DNA from: Candidatus Minthosoma equi
GTDB taxonomy: Bacteria; Bacteroidota; Bacteroidia; Bacteroidales; Bacteroidaceae
Direction: 5' to 3'
Assembly (NCBI GenBank): GCA_018064885.1
Contig: JAGHUI010000005.1
Location: forward strand, 1 to 60,869
Length of the DNA stretch: 60,869 bases
Each line of letters starts with the position of its first letter. Position 1 is the first letter of the stretch. Shown piece after piece: positions 8,509-17,201 of this stretch. The notes under the pieces were generated by a model. It ran no database searches, had not been told where the DNA came from, and saw only the letters and a program-made list of their open reading frames with translations. A program made the translations under genes and the position numbers.

Positions 8509-9876
8509 TCAGTTTTCTTTATTATTTTCGTCTTCTTCTGTGACATTTTGTCTCCCAAAGAGCATATCATAGTATGCAATTTGCACAAATATATTGTTTT
8601 CTGAACCATATTGTCCAAGAGTAAAGAAGTCGAGTTCATTGATAATATAGTCGCCAATAGGAGAAAGACTTCCATAATTGTAATCGCCATTGGCATCGGC
8701 AACGTATGCTACAGCTGGACACGCATGAACATGATAGTCATAACCGATTTCTTCAGTCATTACATTCTGTCCTGCTGTTGGTTCTCCAATGAGGATTACA
8801 TTGTCTTCGCCCATAGTTGTCTGCAAAGAGTGTATAAGCCATTCTGCTGCTCCTTGTGTGTATTTAGATGTTATAATGTACACGCGAGAGAGACCAAGGT
8901 TGCCTTTAGAAGAATTGTATAGAAGAGACACATTCTTGGACTTGTATCGCTCGTTCCAGAATGTCTTGACAAATGGAGTATTGCGGTATTCTGGCGCTAC
9001 GATATAGCTTGCAAGCCGCTGCGCCATAGTGAGGTTGCCATCGTTGCAAAGACTGAGGTCGAGTATCAGTTCCTTAATGTTCTTTTGCATGAGCGTATGC
9101 ATTACAGAATCAAGCTGTTCTATGTATTCTGTGCCTTTGTATTTTCCTGCTCCTTTCTCGTATGGAGCTTCAACAAGTCGGTTGCACTTCAAATAACCTA
9201 CTTCTGCATCAGTTCCTGGCAAACAGATTGGATAATTAGGATTATTATAAATAAGGAACGCTTTATCCTCAACGTAGCGAGATGCAGGCAATGGAAGCTT
9301 GAGAGTCTCTTCCCAATAATACTCATCAGTTTCTTCGTTGATAGAGAGATGGCAGATTTCAAGATCACGTGCAGGACCTTTCTGAAGCCTTGCGATGTTG
9401 TTGCTTGACAATTTGTAGGAATTGTATGAGTAGATGTAATCGCCGCGTCTCAATCCAGCTTCGTGGGCAGGGCTGCCATCATAGACTGTTATAATTCTTG
9501 CATACTGGCGAGTTGTTCTTCCTGTAGGATCTGTTACGAGGACGAAGTCCATGCCATAGGAATCGTAATGATTGTAATAGCCACGCTGATGGATGTCCGT
9601 ATTAAGCGTATCAATCAGAACATACGACCACTTGTCGTTCTGCTTCGATCTGCCTGCAAGCTTTGCCATGAAATCGGCTGGAGCTGCAAAGAAATCCTTC
9701 CATGCAGGTTCGTATGATGCAAGTGAATCAGCCCAAAGATACTTATCGCTCATTAAGTCGAGCATCCATTGGTTGTGCTGAGTTTTTTCCTCATACTGAT
9801 ATGTGCGATCCTCGCCACACGATGTGAAAGATAAGGCAATAGTGAGAACTGCTATTATAGAATATAAATGTTTCAT
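8509..9876 (-). CDS. S41 peptidase-like lipoprotein, probably inactive
   Basis: 455 residues. Residues 1-20 are a lipoprotein signal ending in the lipobox FTSC. A PDZ domain lies at about 125-185 (GSPAHEAGLRRGDYIY) and an S41 (C-terminal processing peptidase/tricorn-like) core at about 215-430, including LILDLSLCNDGNLT. The family's catalytic Ser in TASASE is Gly342 here (TQGAAEW), and the Lys of the GKN segment is Gln370 (GEPTAGQN). Both dyad residues are therefore missing, although the fold motifs remain. Family knowledge says S41 enzymes use a Ser-Lys dyad, so I infer a binding or scaffold role at the outer membrane or periplasm. Downstream neighbour is clpB (68 nt). Confidence 0.8.
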   Translation of the reverse strand: MKHLYSIIAVLTIALSFTSCGEDRTYQYEEKTQHNQWMLDLMSDKYLWADSLASYEPAWKDFFAAPADFMAKLAGRSKQNDKWSYVLIDTLNTDIHQRGYYNHYDSYGMDFVLVTDPTGRTTRQYARIITVYDGSPAHEAGLRRGDYIYSYNSYKLSSNNIARLQKGPARDLEICHLSINEETDEYYWEETLKLPLPASRYVEDKAFLIYNNPNYPICLPGTDAEVGYLKCNRLVEAPYEKGAGKYKGTEYIEQLDSVMHTLMQKNIKELILDLSLCNDGNLTMAQRLASYIVAPEYRNTPFVKTFWNERYKSKNVSLLYNSSKGNLGLSRVYIITSKYTQGAAEWLIHSLQTTMGEDNVILIGEPTAGQNVMTEEIGYDYHVHACPAVAYVADANGDYNYGSLSPIGDYIINELDFFTLGQYGSENNIFVQIAYYDMLFGRQNVTEEDENNKEN

Positions 9877-9950
9877 ACTGTCAAATTGTTTTTAAGTTTC
9901 TTAGCAAGCATAGCGCTTCACAATAACGGGAGTTAATTTCATGAAGTTAG

Positions 9951-11285
9951 TTAACTTTGTTTCTTTTTTCCGTATTCAGCATCAACCTTTATGAATGCGC
10001 TGACAAGTACTGTTACAAGGCAGCACCCCATTACCCAAAGGAAGAAAGAAGGATAGCCAATTGTATCGCATAGCTTTCCTGCTATCATGCCTGGAAGCAT
10101 CATTCCAAGCGCCATGATGCCTGTGCAAAGTGCGTATATTGATGTGGAGTTTTCTCCACGAGCAAAATACACAAGATAGAGCATGTATGCTGTGAATCCA
10201 AATCCGTAGCCGAACTGCTCGATGAATACACATGAGTTTATTACATAGAGATTTTGGCATTGGCTGTAACTCAGATAGATATAAACTGCATCTGGAAGTG
10301 ATATGGATAGCACCATTGGCCATAACCAACGTTTGAGGCCATGGGCAGCAACGGCAAATCCGCCAAGTATTCCGCCTATTGTCAAGCCAATCACACCGAC
10401 GGTTCCATAGACAAAGCCTACTGTCTCTGTGCTCAATGCAAGTCCTCCCTTGTCGATAGGATCAAGCATGAAAGGTGTTGCCATTTTTCCGAGCTGCGCC
10501 TCTGGGAAACGGAACAAGAGCATGAAGAGAAGAGCGCAGACAATCTGAGGTTTTGAGAAGAATATCTTAACGGTATTCACGAACTCAACCATAGTGCCTT
10601 TCAGCACTTCTGCAAATGGCTTGCCCTCGGTTTTTGCCTTATTCTCAAAAGAACCCAATACCATGAAATGCCAAATGACGAAAATGGCAAACAGGATAGC
10701 CAGTACCCCGAGCACAAGGCTCCAGCATGAAGCGATCTGCTCTTCAAGTGACGGAATGAGTTTCTTTCCATCAAACGAAGGCGCACCTGCTGTAAGCCAG
10801 CCGAACAGCATCACAAGACCGCCCTGAACAAGGATATTTCCTACACGGTAGAATGTGTTTCGTATTCCTACATATAACGCTTGCTGATGGCTATTGAGAG
10901 CTAGAATGTAGAATCCGTCAGCGGCAATGTCGTGAGTTGCGCTTGAGAATGCCATTACCCAGAAGAAAGCCAATGACCATTGCACCCATGCGTCGGTGTT
11001 GAGCGAGAATGCCACACCTGCAAGTGCTCCTGCTATGAGCGTCTGCATACAGACGATCCACCATTTCTTTGTTCGGAGAGCATCGACAATAGGACTCCAC
11101 AATGGCTTTATTACCCAAGGAAGATAAAGCCACGATGTGTAGAGGGCAAGATCTGTGTTTGACATTCCCATATTCTTGAATATGAGAGTGCTTAATGTCA
11201 TCACGACTGCGTATGGTATAGCCTCGGCGATGTAGAGCGTTGGCACCCAAGCGTATGGTTTATTCTTTATTATCGACATTTGCAA
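9951..11285 (-). CDS. AmpG-like MFS permease (copy 2 of tandem pair)
   Basis: 444 residues, about 12 membrane segments. The opening AWVPTLYIAEAIPYAVVMTLS and LYTSWLYLPWVIKPLWSPIVDALRTKKWW are hallmarks of the AmpG/PAT branch of the major facilitator superfamily, which imports anhydro-muropeptides in Gram-negatives. It overlaps the upstream paralogue by 26 nt, so the two are translated together. A second in-frame Met two codons in (MQMSI) could be the true start. Substrate is not known from sequence; the SpoIID-like protein and glycosyltransferase in the same operon make a cell-wall sugar or muropeptide likely. The following S41 gene is 74 nt away and may be co-transcribed. Confidence 0.8.
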   Translation of the reverse strand: MQMSIIKNKPYAWVPTLYIAEAIPYAVVMTLSTLIFKNMGMSNTDLALYTSWLYLPWVIKPLWSPIVDALRTKKWWIVCMQTLIAGALAGVAFSLNTDAWVQWSLAFFWVMAFSSATHDIAADGFYILALNSHQQALYVGIRNTFYRVGNILVQGGLVMLFGWLTAGAPSFDGKKLIPSLEEQIASCWSLVLGVLAILFAIFVIWHFMVLGSFENKAKTEGKPFAEVLKGTMVEFVNTVKIFFSKPQIVCALLFMLLFRFPEAQLGKMATPFMLDPIDKGGLALSTETVGFVYGTVGVIGLTIGGILGGFAVAAHGLKRWLWPMVLSISLPDAVYIYLSYSQCQNLYVINSCVFIEQFGYGFGFTAYMLYLVYFARGENSTSIYALCTGIMALGMMLPGMIAGKLCDTIGYPSFFLWVMGCCLVTVLVSAFIKVDAEYGKKKQS

Positions 11286-12564
11286 GTTCGTTATTAGTTA
11301 ATACTTTTTGTGTCTTGCAGCACAGCAGCACAAGCCAAATAATTGGCGCCATACATGTCAGGACAAGGAAATAAGTGTCGTATGTGAGTAATTGACTGAG
11401 CCATCCTGATGCCATAAGAGGAACGATCATCGCTCCTGCTATCATTGGCACATAAAGATAATTGATAGTGTTGCGGTATCTGTTGCCAGAAATGAAATGC
11501 ACGAAGACGAGGCACACATTAAGTCCGAATCCGAAACAGAACTGAGCAAGCGACGTCATACAGCAAAGGGCAACAATGTTGCCTACAAGCGGATTCTGCG
11601 ACATTAGCATGTAGAACAATGGCGAGAGTGTCAGCACAATAACCATTGGCCAGAACGTCTTCATTTCGCCAAGCTTCTCGTTAAGCAATCTGCCTAATCC
11701 TATTCCCAAAGAAAATGCAACAACGCCTATTGTTCCCTGAGCAAAGCCGACATCCTGAACGGAGCAGTCAAGTCCTCCGTTTGTGGCAGGAGCCATGAGG
11801 AAGAACACTCTTGTGTTGAACAGCAATGCCTGAGGAAGCAAGAGTATTATAATGCTGAAAATCACACGAGCAACATTAGGTTTCTCCTTTATTCTCTCTA
11901 TCACATGCATCTCGTTCTTGAAAGCGCCAATGAGAGATTCATAACGGTATGGATTGTGAATCCTTGGGTTTTGAAGCGTGATGAAGTTGAGCAATAGGAA
12001 CAGCAAGAAACCTCCTGCAACGAGAGAGCTTTCCATTGCCCAAGCCTTCTGATAGCTGCGGAAAAACACCTCGAAAAAACCAGCAATGATAATCAGCACG
12101 CCGTATGTGACAATGAGAGTCATTTGAGAGGACAGCATCTTTGTCTTGTTATATAGTTCTTGCTGGCGTGGGTAAAGCATTCTGTTATAGTACATTCTTG
12201 CGATGAGCTCATGCCATGCACACAAGAGCGACAGGACGAACATGAATATAAAAAGTCCCCAATCACGTACTCTGAACTCTGTAAGATAGACTGCTATTCC
12301 CATGAGGCACAAGAATATCATACCTTCAGCAATGTGGATGTGTCGCTTGAAGAAACCGGCATTTCTCACCTTTGAACGAAGGTATGATTTCATCACCCAT
12401 GGCAAGAAAAGCAAGCCGCTGTATATGGAAGCCATAGTCTCGTCGCTTCCGAACTGCAAGAACATGAGCAGGGCAACATAAGTCACAACGGCAAAGGGTA
12501 TTTCCTCTGCCGCACAAAGATTCGGAATCCAAATCCATGGACTATGTCGCTTCTTGCTTACCAT
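11260..12564 (-). CDS. AmpG-like MFS permease (copy 1 of tandem pair)
   Basis: 434 residues, about 12 membrane segments, clearly paralogous to the downstream copy: WIPNLCAAEEIPFAVVTYVALLMF and SIYSGLLFLPWVMKSYLRSKV align with its N-terminus. The charged PLWSPIVDALRTKKWW loop of copy 2 reads SYLRSKVRNAGFFKRH here, so the pair has diverged in the first cytoplasmic loop. That fits different substrates or a heteromeric pair, though both are inference. It overlaps the SpoIID-like gene by 7 nt upstream and copy 2 by 26 nt downstream. Confidence 0.78.
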   Translation of the reverse strand: MVSKKRHSPWIWIPNLCAAEEIPFAVVTYVALLMFLQFGSDETMASIYSGLLFLPWVMKSYLRSKVRNAGFFKRHIHIAEGMIFLCLMGIAVYLTEFRVRDWGLFIFMFVLSLLCAWHELIARMYYNRMLYPRQQELYNKTKMLSSQMTLIVTYGVLIIIAGFFEVFFRSYQKAWAMESSLVAGGFLLFLLLNFITLQNPRIHNPYRYESLIGAFKNEMHVIERIKEKPNVARVIFSIIILLLPQALLFNTRVFFLMAPATNGGLDCSVQDVGFAQGTIGVVAFSLGIGLGRLLNEKLGEMKTFWPMVIVLTLSPLFYMLMSQNPLVGNIVALCCMTSLAQFCFGFGLNVCLVFVHFISGNRYRNTINYLYVPMIAGAMIVPLMASGWLSQLLTYDTYFLVLTCMAPIIWLVLLCCKTQKVLTNNELANVDNKE

Positions 12565-13745
12565 CGTGTTTCTATGTTTGCGTTAGGATAATAGTGAGAT
12601 AAGATTTCGCGATAAGGAATGCCTTGGTCGCCCATAACAGCTGCACCAATCTGGCAGAGTCCTACACCATGTCCCCACCCTTTTCCATGAAGAATGAAAC
12701 CGTCGTCAGTCTTTTCAACCTCAAATGCAGATGAATAGAGATGACTCTCTGAAAGCCATTTCCTTATCTCAAGCTCTTTGCCAACTGTAACCGTTCGTTT
12801 TTCTCCAACAATCTTCAGCATTACGATTCTGTCAGATGCTCCGCGTTCAACAGGAATAAGCTCTTGTATCTTTCCGAAGTCAATGCCAGATTTTCTCTTT
12901 ATCAACTCGCTCAGTTCATCAGCTTCATAAGTGACATTCCAACGATAGAAATCCGTTGTTTCCTGGTCGTAATTGTTCAGCACTTGCGAAAGAATCCTCT
13001 TATCACGAGTGTTGCAATAAGGATCTGGTTTTGCAATCAAATATGGATGCTTTATGTTCTCCCAGCAATACTGGAATTCCTCCATCATGCCGCCGCAGCA
13101 CTTGGAGAAACGTGCATCACATATTATATTATTATATGTAAGAACCTGTCCTCGTGTTTCTTTAATTGCTTCGACAACATTAGGGTTTGACTGTCGTGTT
13201 ATTCCCTGATAGCGCTGGCAATGGTCATCAGCACAAACATGAAAAGCATTATGCGCTTCACTATCGTACCAACGGACAATAGTGCCTTCGTTAAGTATCT
13301 CATGATTGGCAGAAGCAGCCTTTCCTTCCTTTGAAGCTTTTGCTTTCTCTATCATAGAAAGCACCCAGCTGCGTGAAATAACAGCATGAGCCTTAAGCAG
13401 TTCAATAGAAGCATTGGCACTCATCTCGCTGCTTATCACGCTTGTGAGATAGGTTTCTATAGGGACAATATTTACGGCTCTTATCATTCCTTCTTCTTCA
13501 ATAAGCTTCAAAGCACCGCGAAATGTCTGGTCTTCATTTCTTTCCCAATGAAAACCAATGCCGATAACAACATCTTTAAGTGTGAAAGAGCAATTCTCGT
13601 CCTTTGGGAGGAATACACTTCCGATGTCTTGCAGGGTCATCGTCCTCTCTCCCTCAAACTCTTTGCCTTCTTTTGTGTAGGTTCCCTTGAAAATGACCTT
13701 GAGTTCCTTCGCCCTCACTATGCCAACATCAACACTCTGTTCCAT
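12558..13745 (-). CDS. SpoIID/LytB-domain protein without signal peptide
   Basis: 395 residues. The SpoIID core lies at about 85-390: NIVPIETYLTSVISSEMSAN followed by LLKAHAVISRSW. The Glu in SSEM aligns with the catalytic Glu of SpoIID, a lytic transglycosylase acting on peptidoglycan strands. FSKCCGGMME and GWGHGVGLCQIGA are also family hallmarks. The N-terminus (MEQSVDVGIVRAKELKVIF) is hydrophilic and has no signal peptide or membrane segment, so the protein appears cytoplasmic, which is unusual for a cell-wall lytic enzyme. The start is set by AAGGAGA and a TAATG overlap with the upstream gene. With two AmpG-like permeases it may act on imported muropeptides. Confidence 0.85.
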   Translation of the reverse strand: MEQSVDVGIVRAKELKVIFKGTYTKEGKEFEGERTMTLQDIGSVFLPKDENCSFTLKDVVIGIGFHWERNEDQTFRGALKLIEEEGMIRAVNIVPIETYLTSVISSEMSANASIELLKAHAVISRSWVLSMIEKAKASKEGKAASANHEILNEGTIVRWYDSEAHNAFHVCADDHCQRYQGITRQSNPNVVEAIKETRGQVLTYNNIICDARFSKCCGGMMEEFQYCWENIKHPYLIAKPDPYCNTRDKRILSQVLNNYDQETTDFYRWNVTYEADELSELIKRKSGIDFGKIQELIPVERGASDRIVMLKIVGEKRTVTVGKELEIRKWLSESHLYSSAFEVEKTDDGFILHGKGWGHGVGLCQIGAAVMGDQGIPYREILSHYYPNANIETRW

Positions 13746-16246
13746 TAAATCTCCTTGCCGAGCTTGAATTTCATAATCATTTTCATCTCATCTTCAGAAG
13801 ATATTGCACATTCGCGAATGATGCTTGCTGCAATATCGCCATTCATCTTCTTGAAATCTTCCTCACGAGGCGTAATGATAAGACCGCCCATGTCAAGCGA
13901 GCCAGGACTTACGATTATCTGCTCTTCGCCTTCCTTGAAATAGCAATCTGGGCGATGCTTTGCACGAGGGAAGATGACAGAAACTATTCTCTGTGACTTG
14001 TCGTATGATGATATAGTTGTCCATGCCATGATGTTCATCATTGGCTCGTAGCTGCCTTCTGGAACTGGAAGAGCATCGTAAATCTTCTTGAACAGATATT
14101 CGTTTGTTTCTGGGGTGCGAGTAATGATAACCACTCCCGGACAAACGTATTCTCTCAAAGAGAAAATGCCGGTATTGTCGCTAAGTGGCTCTTGCGAAAT
14201 GAACTCCATACATTCCTCGTTTGTGATTGGCCAAATGCGAGAGAGTTTTCCACTATAAAACTCATTGAAATCTCTTTCAAAAGGAACGACACCACGGCTG
14301 CCTGCCTGGAAATGCATGTGATCTGGTGCGCTTGCTCCGCATAGAGGACCATTGTAGAACACCATCTTATCCTTCAGAATCTCAGCTATCTGCATCATGT
14401 CAATATAAGTGTCCTTGATTGCCTGTGGCTTGTGGTGGCGTGAAGGAATAGTGAAATGATGTGGAAGTATTGGGAAAGGATTTACCAGCAGGTGGTATTT
14501 GCTCAGTATTGGATAGTTGATCTGTTCCTCTGGACGGTTTATGTCGCAAAGGAAGCAAGGACGATGCTTTATGGTCTTTTCATCAATCTTAGCTCCTGTT
14601 GAAACTATACGGGCAGGATTGAACTGAGCGGATAGCTTGATTCCATGGACAAGGAAGTCGCTTGTGACGACATTCTCCAGCTGTTCGTATCTTTCCTTGG
14701 CTTCTGGCCAAACCTTAAGCTGTTCTTCGATGAGGTTGTCTGCATCTTCATTGGCAATGCCGCACTTCCAGTATTCGTTAAGGCTTCTGCGGTCAAGAAT
14801 CTCCATCGTGCGTAGGCTGTCCTTGTAGATGTTATTCCTGTTCACCTTCTCTGGGCTTAAGGCAGCATCGCTGTTTCCTTCCCAACGACGGCAGAGATAA
14901 AGTTCGTCATAGATGCGTCCAATCTTGTATTTTCTGCTGAATGCAAGTCCTACGGCATAATCCTCGCCATAGCTTGTATTTGGCATTCCTATGGAGCGTA
15001 GAAGTGGAGTGAAGAATGCACGCGGAGCACCAAGTCCATTGATTCTGAGTGCATTATTGCGTCCGTTTTCTTCCGTCCATTCTCTATGGTCAATAAGTCC
15101 TGGAGGCAAAGTCTCAAGCTGGAAGTTGCACATGCGGTAAGAACCGATCACCATACCGCAATGCTCCTCGTAGAATTTATCAACAATTCTCTGCAAAGTA
15201 TCAGGACCGCTGTAGAGGTCGTCGCTATCAAGCTGAACAGCAAAACGTCCGCATCGAGAATCGTTGAAAGCAAGGCTCCAGCATCCGCCAATTCCGAGAT
15301 CTTTGCGCTCCGGAATTATGTGAACCACGCGGCTGTCTGCGTCTGCAAGCTTCTTAATTGCCTCTGTGGTTCCGTCTGTTGAAAGATTGTCAACAACAAG
15401 CACGTTGAACTCGAAGTTTGTCTTCTGTGAAAGAGCGCTCTTGATGGCGTCTTCAATTGTCTTCACGCGGTTGCGGACAGGAATGATTACAGATGCTTCT
15501 TTTTCAAAATCAGAGCGTTCAACATTCACATTCATCACGCTCTCTGGGTCAATGTATGCGCCAATCTCCTTGAGGTGATTGGTGAACACAAGCTCTTTTT
15601 CTATCTGTGCCTCACGGTTGCGAGGATCAACATAGTCAAACTGCTTCTCGCCACTCTTTCTCAGGTCAATCTCCTCTTCTGTGTAAAGGTTTTCACGAAG
15701 ATGGAAGAGCGCTGCGCTGCGCTTTCTTCTGAGGCAATAAAGCTGGAAATCGTACCATCCAGCGTATTTGTAGTCTGCATCAGGGTTAGATGCGAAATAT
15801 GACTGAAGGCTTGATGCAGAAACGAGAGTGACGGAACCGAAATCGAAGTCGTCACGAACGCTACCGTAGTAAAAATCCATTGTTGGACATGCTACAGTCT
15901 CACCATTCTTCACAGCAAGATGGTCTGAATAGAGAATAGAGCTGTTCACGCTATTCGCTACAGAATACATTCTCTTGATAGCCTTGTATCCGAATGTGAT
16001 TGATGTTTTCTTTGAAATCACCAAAGCATACTGCGATTCAAGATGCTGAATTGCCTGCTTGGCGCAGAAAGATTTATGCATCGATTCGCAACGGATAGCC
16101 TTGCAATCTAAAAATGGACTTGGCTCATCACCATTCATCAGCACATATATATTATTCACCAATGGTTCCTCTCTGAGCTGCTTGAGAGTTGCCAATGTTG
16201 TTTCGGTATCCGCAAATGCAACGAAACAATCGATTCCTTTATTCAT
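13745..16246 (-). CDS. GT2 glycosyltransferase fused to a DUF4922/HIT-like domain
   Basis: 833 residues, three parts. Residues 1-240: a degenerate GT-A-like region. Residues about 249-470: a GT2 domain, opening ASVIIPVRNRVKTIEDAI, with VLVVDNLSTDGT and the metal-binding DSDD near 339. Residues about 540-830: a DUF4922-type domain with CFLC near 563 and APDHMHFQ near 642. That H-x-H-x-Q pattern is the HIT/GalT-superfamily active-site signature seen in GDP-hexose phosphorylases and Ap4A phosphorylase. Inference: the C-terminal part cleaves or makes a nucleotide sugar and the GT2 part uses one. It is first in an overlapping operon with a SpoIID-like protein and two AmpG-like permeases. It has no signal peptide; the reaction is unknown. 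Confidence 0.8.
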   Translation of the reverse strand: MNKGIDCFVAFADTETTLATLKQLREEPLVNNIYVLMNGDEPSPFLDCKAIRCESMHKSFCAKQAIQHLESQYALVISKKTSITFGYKAIKRMYSVANSVNSSILYSDHLAVKNGETVACPTMDFYYGSVRDDFDFGSVTLVSASSLQSYFASNPDADYKYAGWYDFQLYCLRRKRSAALFHLRENLYTEEEIDLRKSGEKQFDYVDPRNREAQIEKELVFTNHLKEIGAYIDPESVMNVNVERSDFEKEASVIIPVRNRVKTIEDAIKSALSQKTNFEFNVLVVDNLSTDGTTEAIKKLADADSRVVHIIPERKDLGIGGCWSLAFNDSRCGRFAVQLDSDDLYSGPDTLQRIVDKFYEEHCGMVIGSYRMCNFQLETLPPGLIDHREWTEENGRNNALRINGLGAPRAFFTPLLRSIGMPNTSYGEDYAVGLAFSRKYKIGRIYDELYLCRRWEGNSDAALSPEKVNRNNIYKDSLRTMEILDRRSLNEYWKCGIANEDADNLIEEQLKVWPEAKERYEQLENVVTSDFLVHGIKLSAQFNPARIVSTGAKIDEKTIKHRPCFLCDINRPEEQINYPILSKYHLLVNPFPILPHHFTIPSRHHKPQAIKDTYIDMMQIAEILKDKMVFYNGPLCGASAPDHMHFQAGSRGVVPFERDFNEFYSGKLSRIWPITNEECMEFISQEPLSDNTGIFSLREYVCPGVVIITRTPETNEYLFKKIYDALPVPEGSYEPMMNIMAWTTISSYDKSQRIVSVIFPRAKHRPDCYFKEGEEQIIVSPGSLDMGGLIITPREEDFKKMNGDIAASIIRECAISSEDEMKMIMKFKLGKEI
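13750..13756 (-). promoter_or_regulatory. Shine-Dalgarno inside the 3' end of the GT2-HIT gene
   Basis: AAGGAGA on the minus strand, 4 nt before the SpoIID-like ATG. The stop and start overlap as TAATG, indicating translational coupling. Confidence 0.65.
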
Positions 16247-16335
16247 ATTGTCGGTATTTATTTATTTTATTTGCAAATATAGACCAAATTGTTCAAATAA
16301 AAAATGTTTTCATGTCTTTTTTTAATCTTTTTGCC

Positions 16336-16343
16336 TAACTTTG
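16336..16343 (+). promoter_or_regulatory. -7 element of the yhhQ promoter
   Basis: TAACTTTG, an exact match to TAnnTTTG. No good TTTG lies 19-21 nt upstream, so the -33 part is degenerate. Transcription would start near 16349, just ahead of the hairpin repeats at 16359-16454. Confidence 0.6.
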
Positions 16344-16358
16344 CACTCGAATTTAATT

Positions 16359-16454
16359 CCGAGTGCTTGAACACCTCGTAAAAAACAAGCTCCGAGTGCT
16401 TGACTACCTCAACAAAACAAGCGTGTCTCTTGACAACCACGTACAAAAACAAGT
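16359..16454 (+). repeat. Three tandem ~32-bp hairpin repeats in the yhhQ leader
   Basis: Units at 16359-16391, 16392-16422 and 16423-16454. Units 1 and 2 share CCGAGTGCTTGA and end in ACAAGC; unit 3 is more diverged. Each can fold a small stem (GCTTG 16365-16369 with CAAGC 16386-16390; GCTTG 16398-16402 with CAAGC 16418-16422; CTTG 16429-16432 with CAAG 16450-16453) with an A-rich loop. The array ends 6 nt before the yhhQ start, so it occupies nearly the whole leader. Confidence 0.7.
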
Positions 16455-16460
16455 AAACAA

Positions 16461-17189
16461 ATGAAAGTAAAAAAGCAAGTGAGTGTTTCCTTCATGTTGG
16501 CAGGAATACTCTTCTGTGTATGCCTCGTGGCATCAAATCTTCTTGAAACCAAACTTTTCCACGTATGGGGTCCAATTTCCCTTACTTGCGGTTTCATCGT
16601 GTTCCCAATCTCTTACATTCTCAATGACGTCATTGCCGAAGTGTGGGGCTATCGCAAAGCCCGTCTCATCATCTGGCTTGGCTTCCTGATGAACTTCTTT
16701 GTCGTTGCCGTTGGAGGACTGGCGTGTGTGCTTCCTCCAATTGAGTCAGGCTCCGATCAAGCCTTCAAAGAAATCTTCTCATTCACTCCTTACGTCACCG
16801 TTGCAAGTCTTCTAGCTTTTATTGCAGGAAGCTTCCTCAATGCGCTTATTATGAGTAAGATGAAAATGGCAAATAGAGGTAAGGGACAATTCAATTTCTT
16901 CTTCTCTCTGAGAGCAATTGCCAGCACTCTTGTAGGCGAGAGTGTTGACTCCCTAATCTTCTTTCCATTGGCATTTTATCTCTTCCCTCTTCTCTTTGAT
17001 GGAGAGCCAAAGGTGCCTGTAGAAGTGATGATAAATCTTATGGTGACTCAGGTCGTAGCAAAGACTCTTTACGAAATCATCGTTCTTCCTTTGACACTCA
17101 AAGTTGTCAAGTTTGTGAAGAAAATAGAGGACACCGATGTGTATGATGTTGACATAAGTTACAACGCTTTCAAGATAGGCGAGATTTAG
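16461..17189 (+). CDS. yhhQ: Queuosine precursor transporter (YhhQ/VUT family)
   Basis: 242 residues with about six membrane segments. Family signatures: SNLLETKLFHVWGPISLTCGFIVFPISYILNDVIAEVWGYRKAR near the N-terminus and RAIASTLVGESVDSLIFFPLAF in the middle. YhhQ proteins import 7-cyano-7-deazaguanine (preQ0) or preQ1 across the inner membrane. Next to queF this makes a queuosine salvage pair. In related genomes queC normally stands between them; here the 177-nt gap holds only repeats. The leader carries three tandem hairpins. Confidence 0.9.
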   Translation: MKVKKQVSVSFMLAGILFCVCLVASNLLETKLFHVWGPISLTCGFIVFPISYILNDVIAEVWGYRKARLIIWLGFLMNFFVVAVGGLACVLPPIESGSDQAFKEIFSFTPYVTVASLLAFIAGSFLNALIMSKMKMANRGKGQFNFFFSLRAIASTLVGESVDSLIFFPLAFYLFPLLFDGEPKVPVEVMINLMVTQVVAKTLYEIIVLPLTLKVVKFVKKIEDTDVYDVDISYNAFKIGEI

Positions 17190-17201
17190 CTTACAGCATT
17201 A

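Noticed and set aside
16359-16454. CRISPR array
   Set aside because: Units are contiguous with no unique spacers and there are no cas genes nearby.
16344-16460. preQ1 riboswitch before yhhQ
   Set aside because: The A-rich loops are suggestive, but I cannot form the preQ1-I pseudoknot or other preQ1 class layout; the region is instead three similar tandem hairpins.
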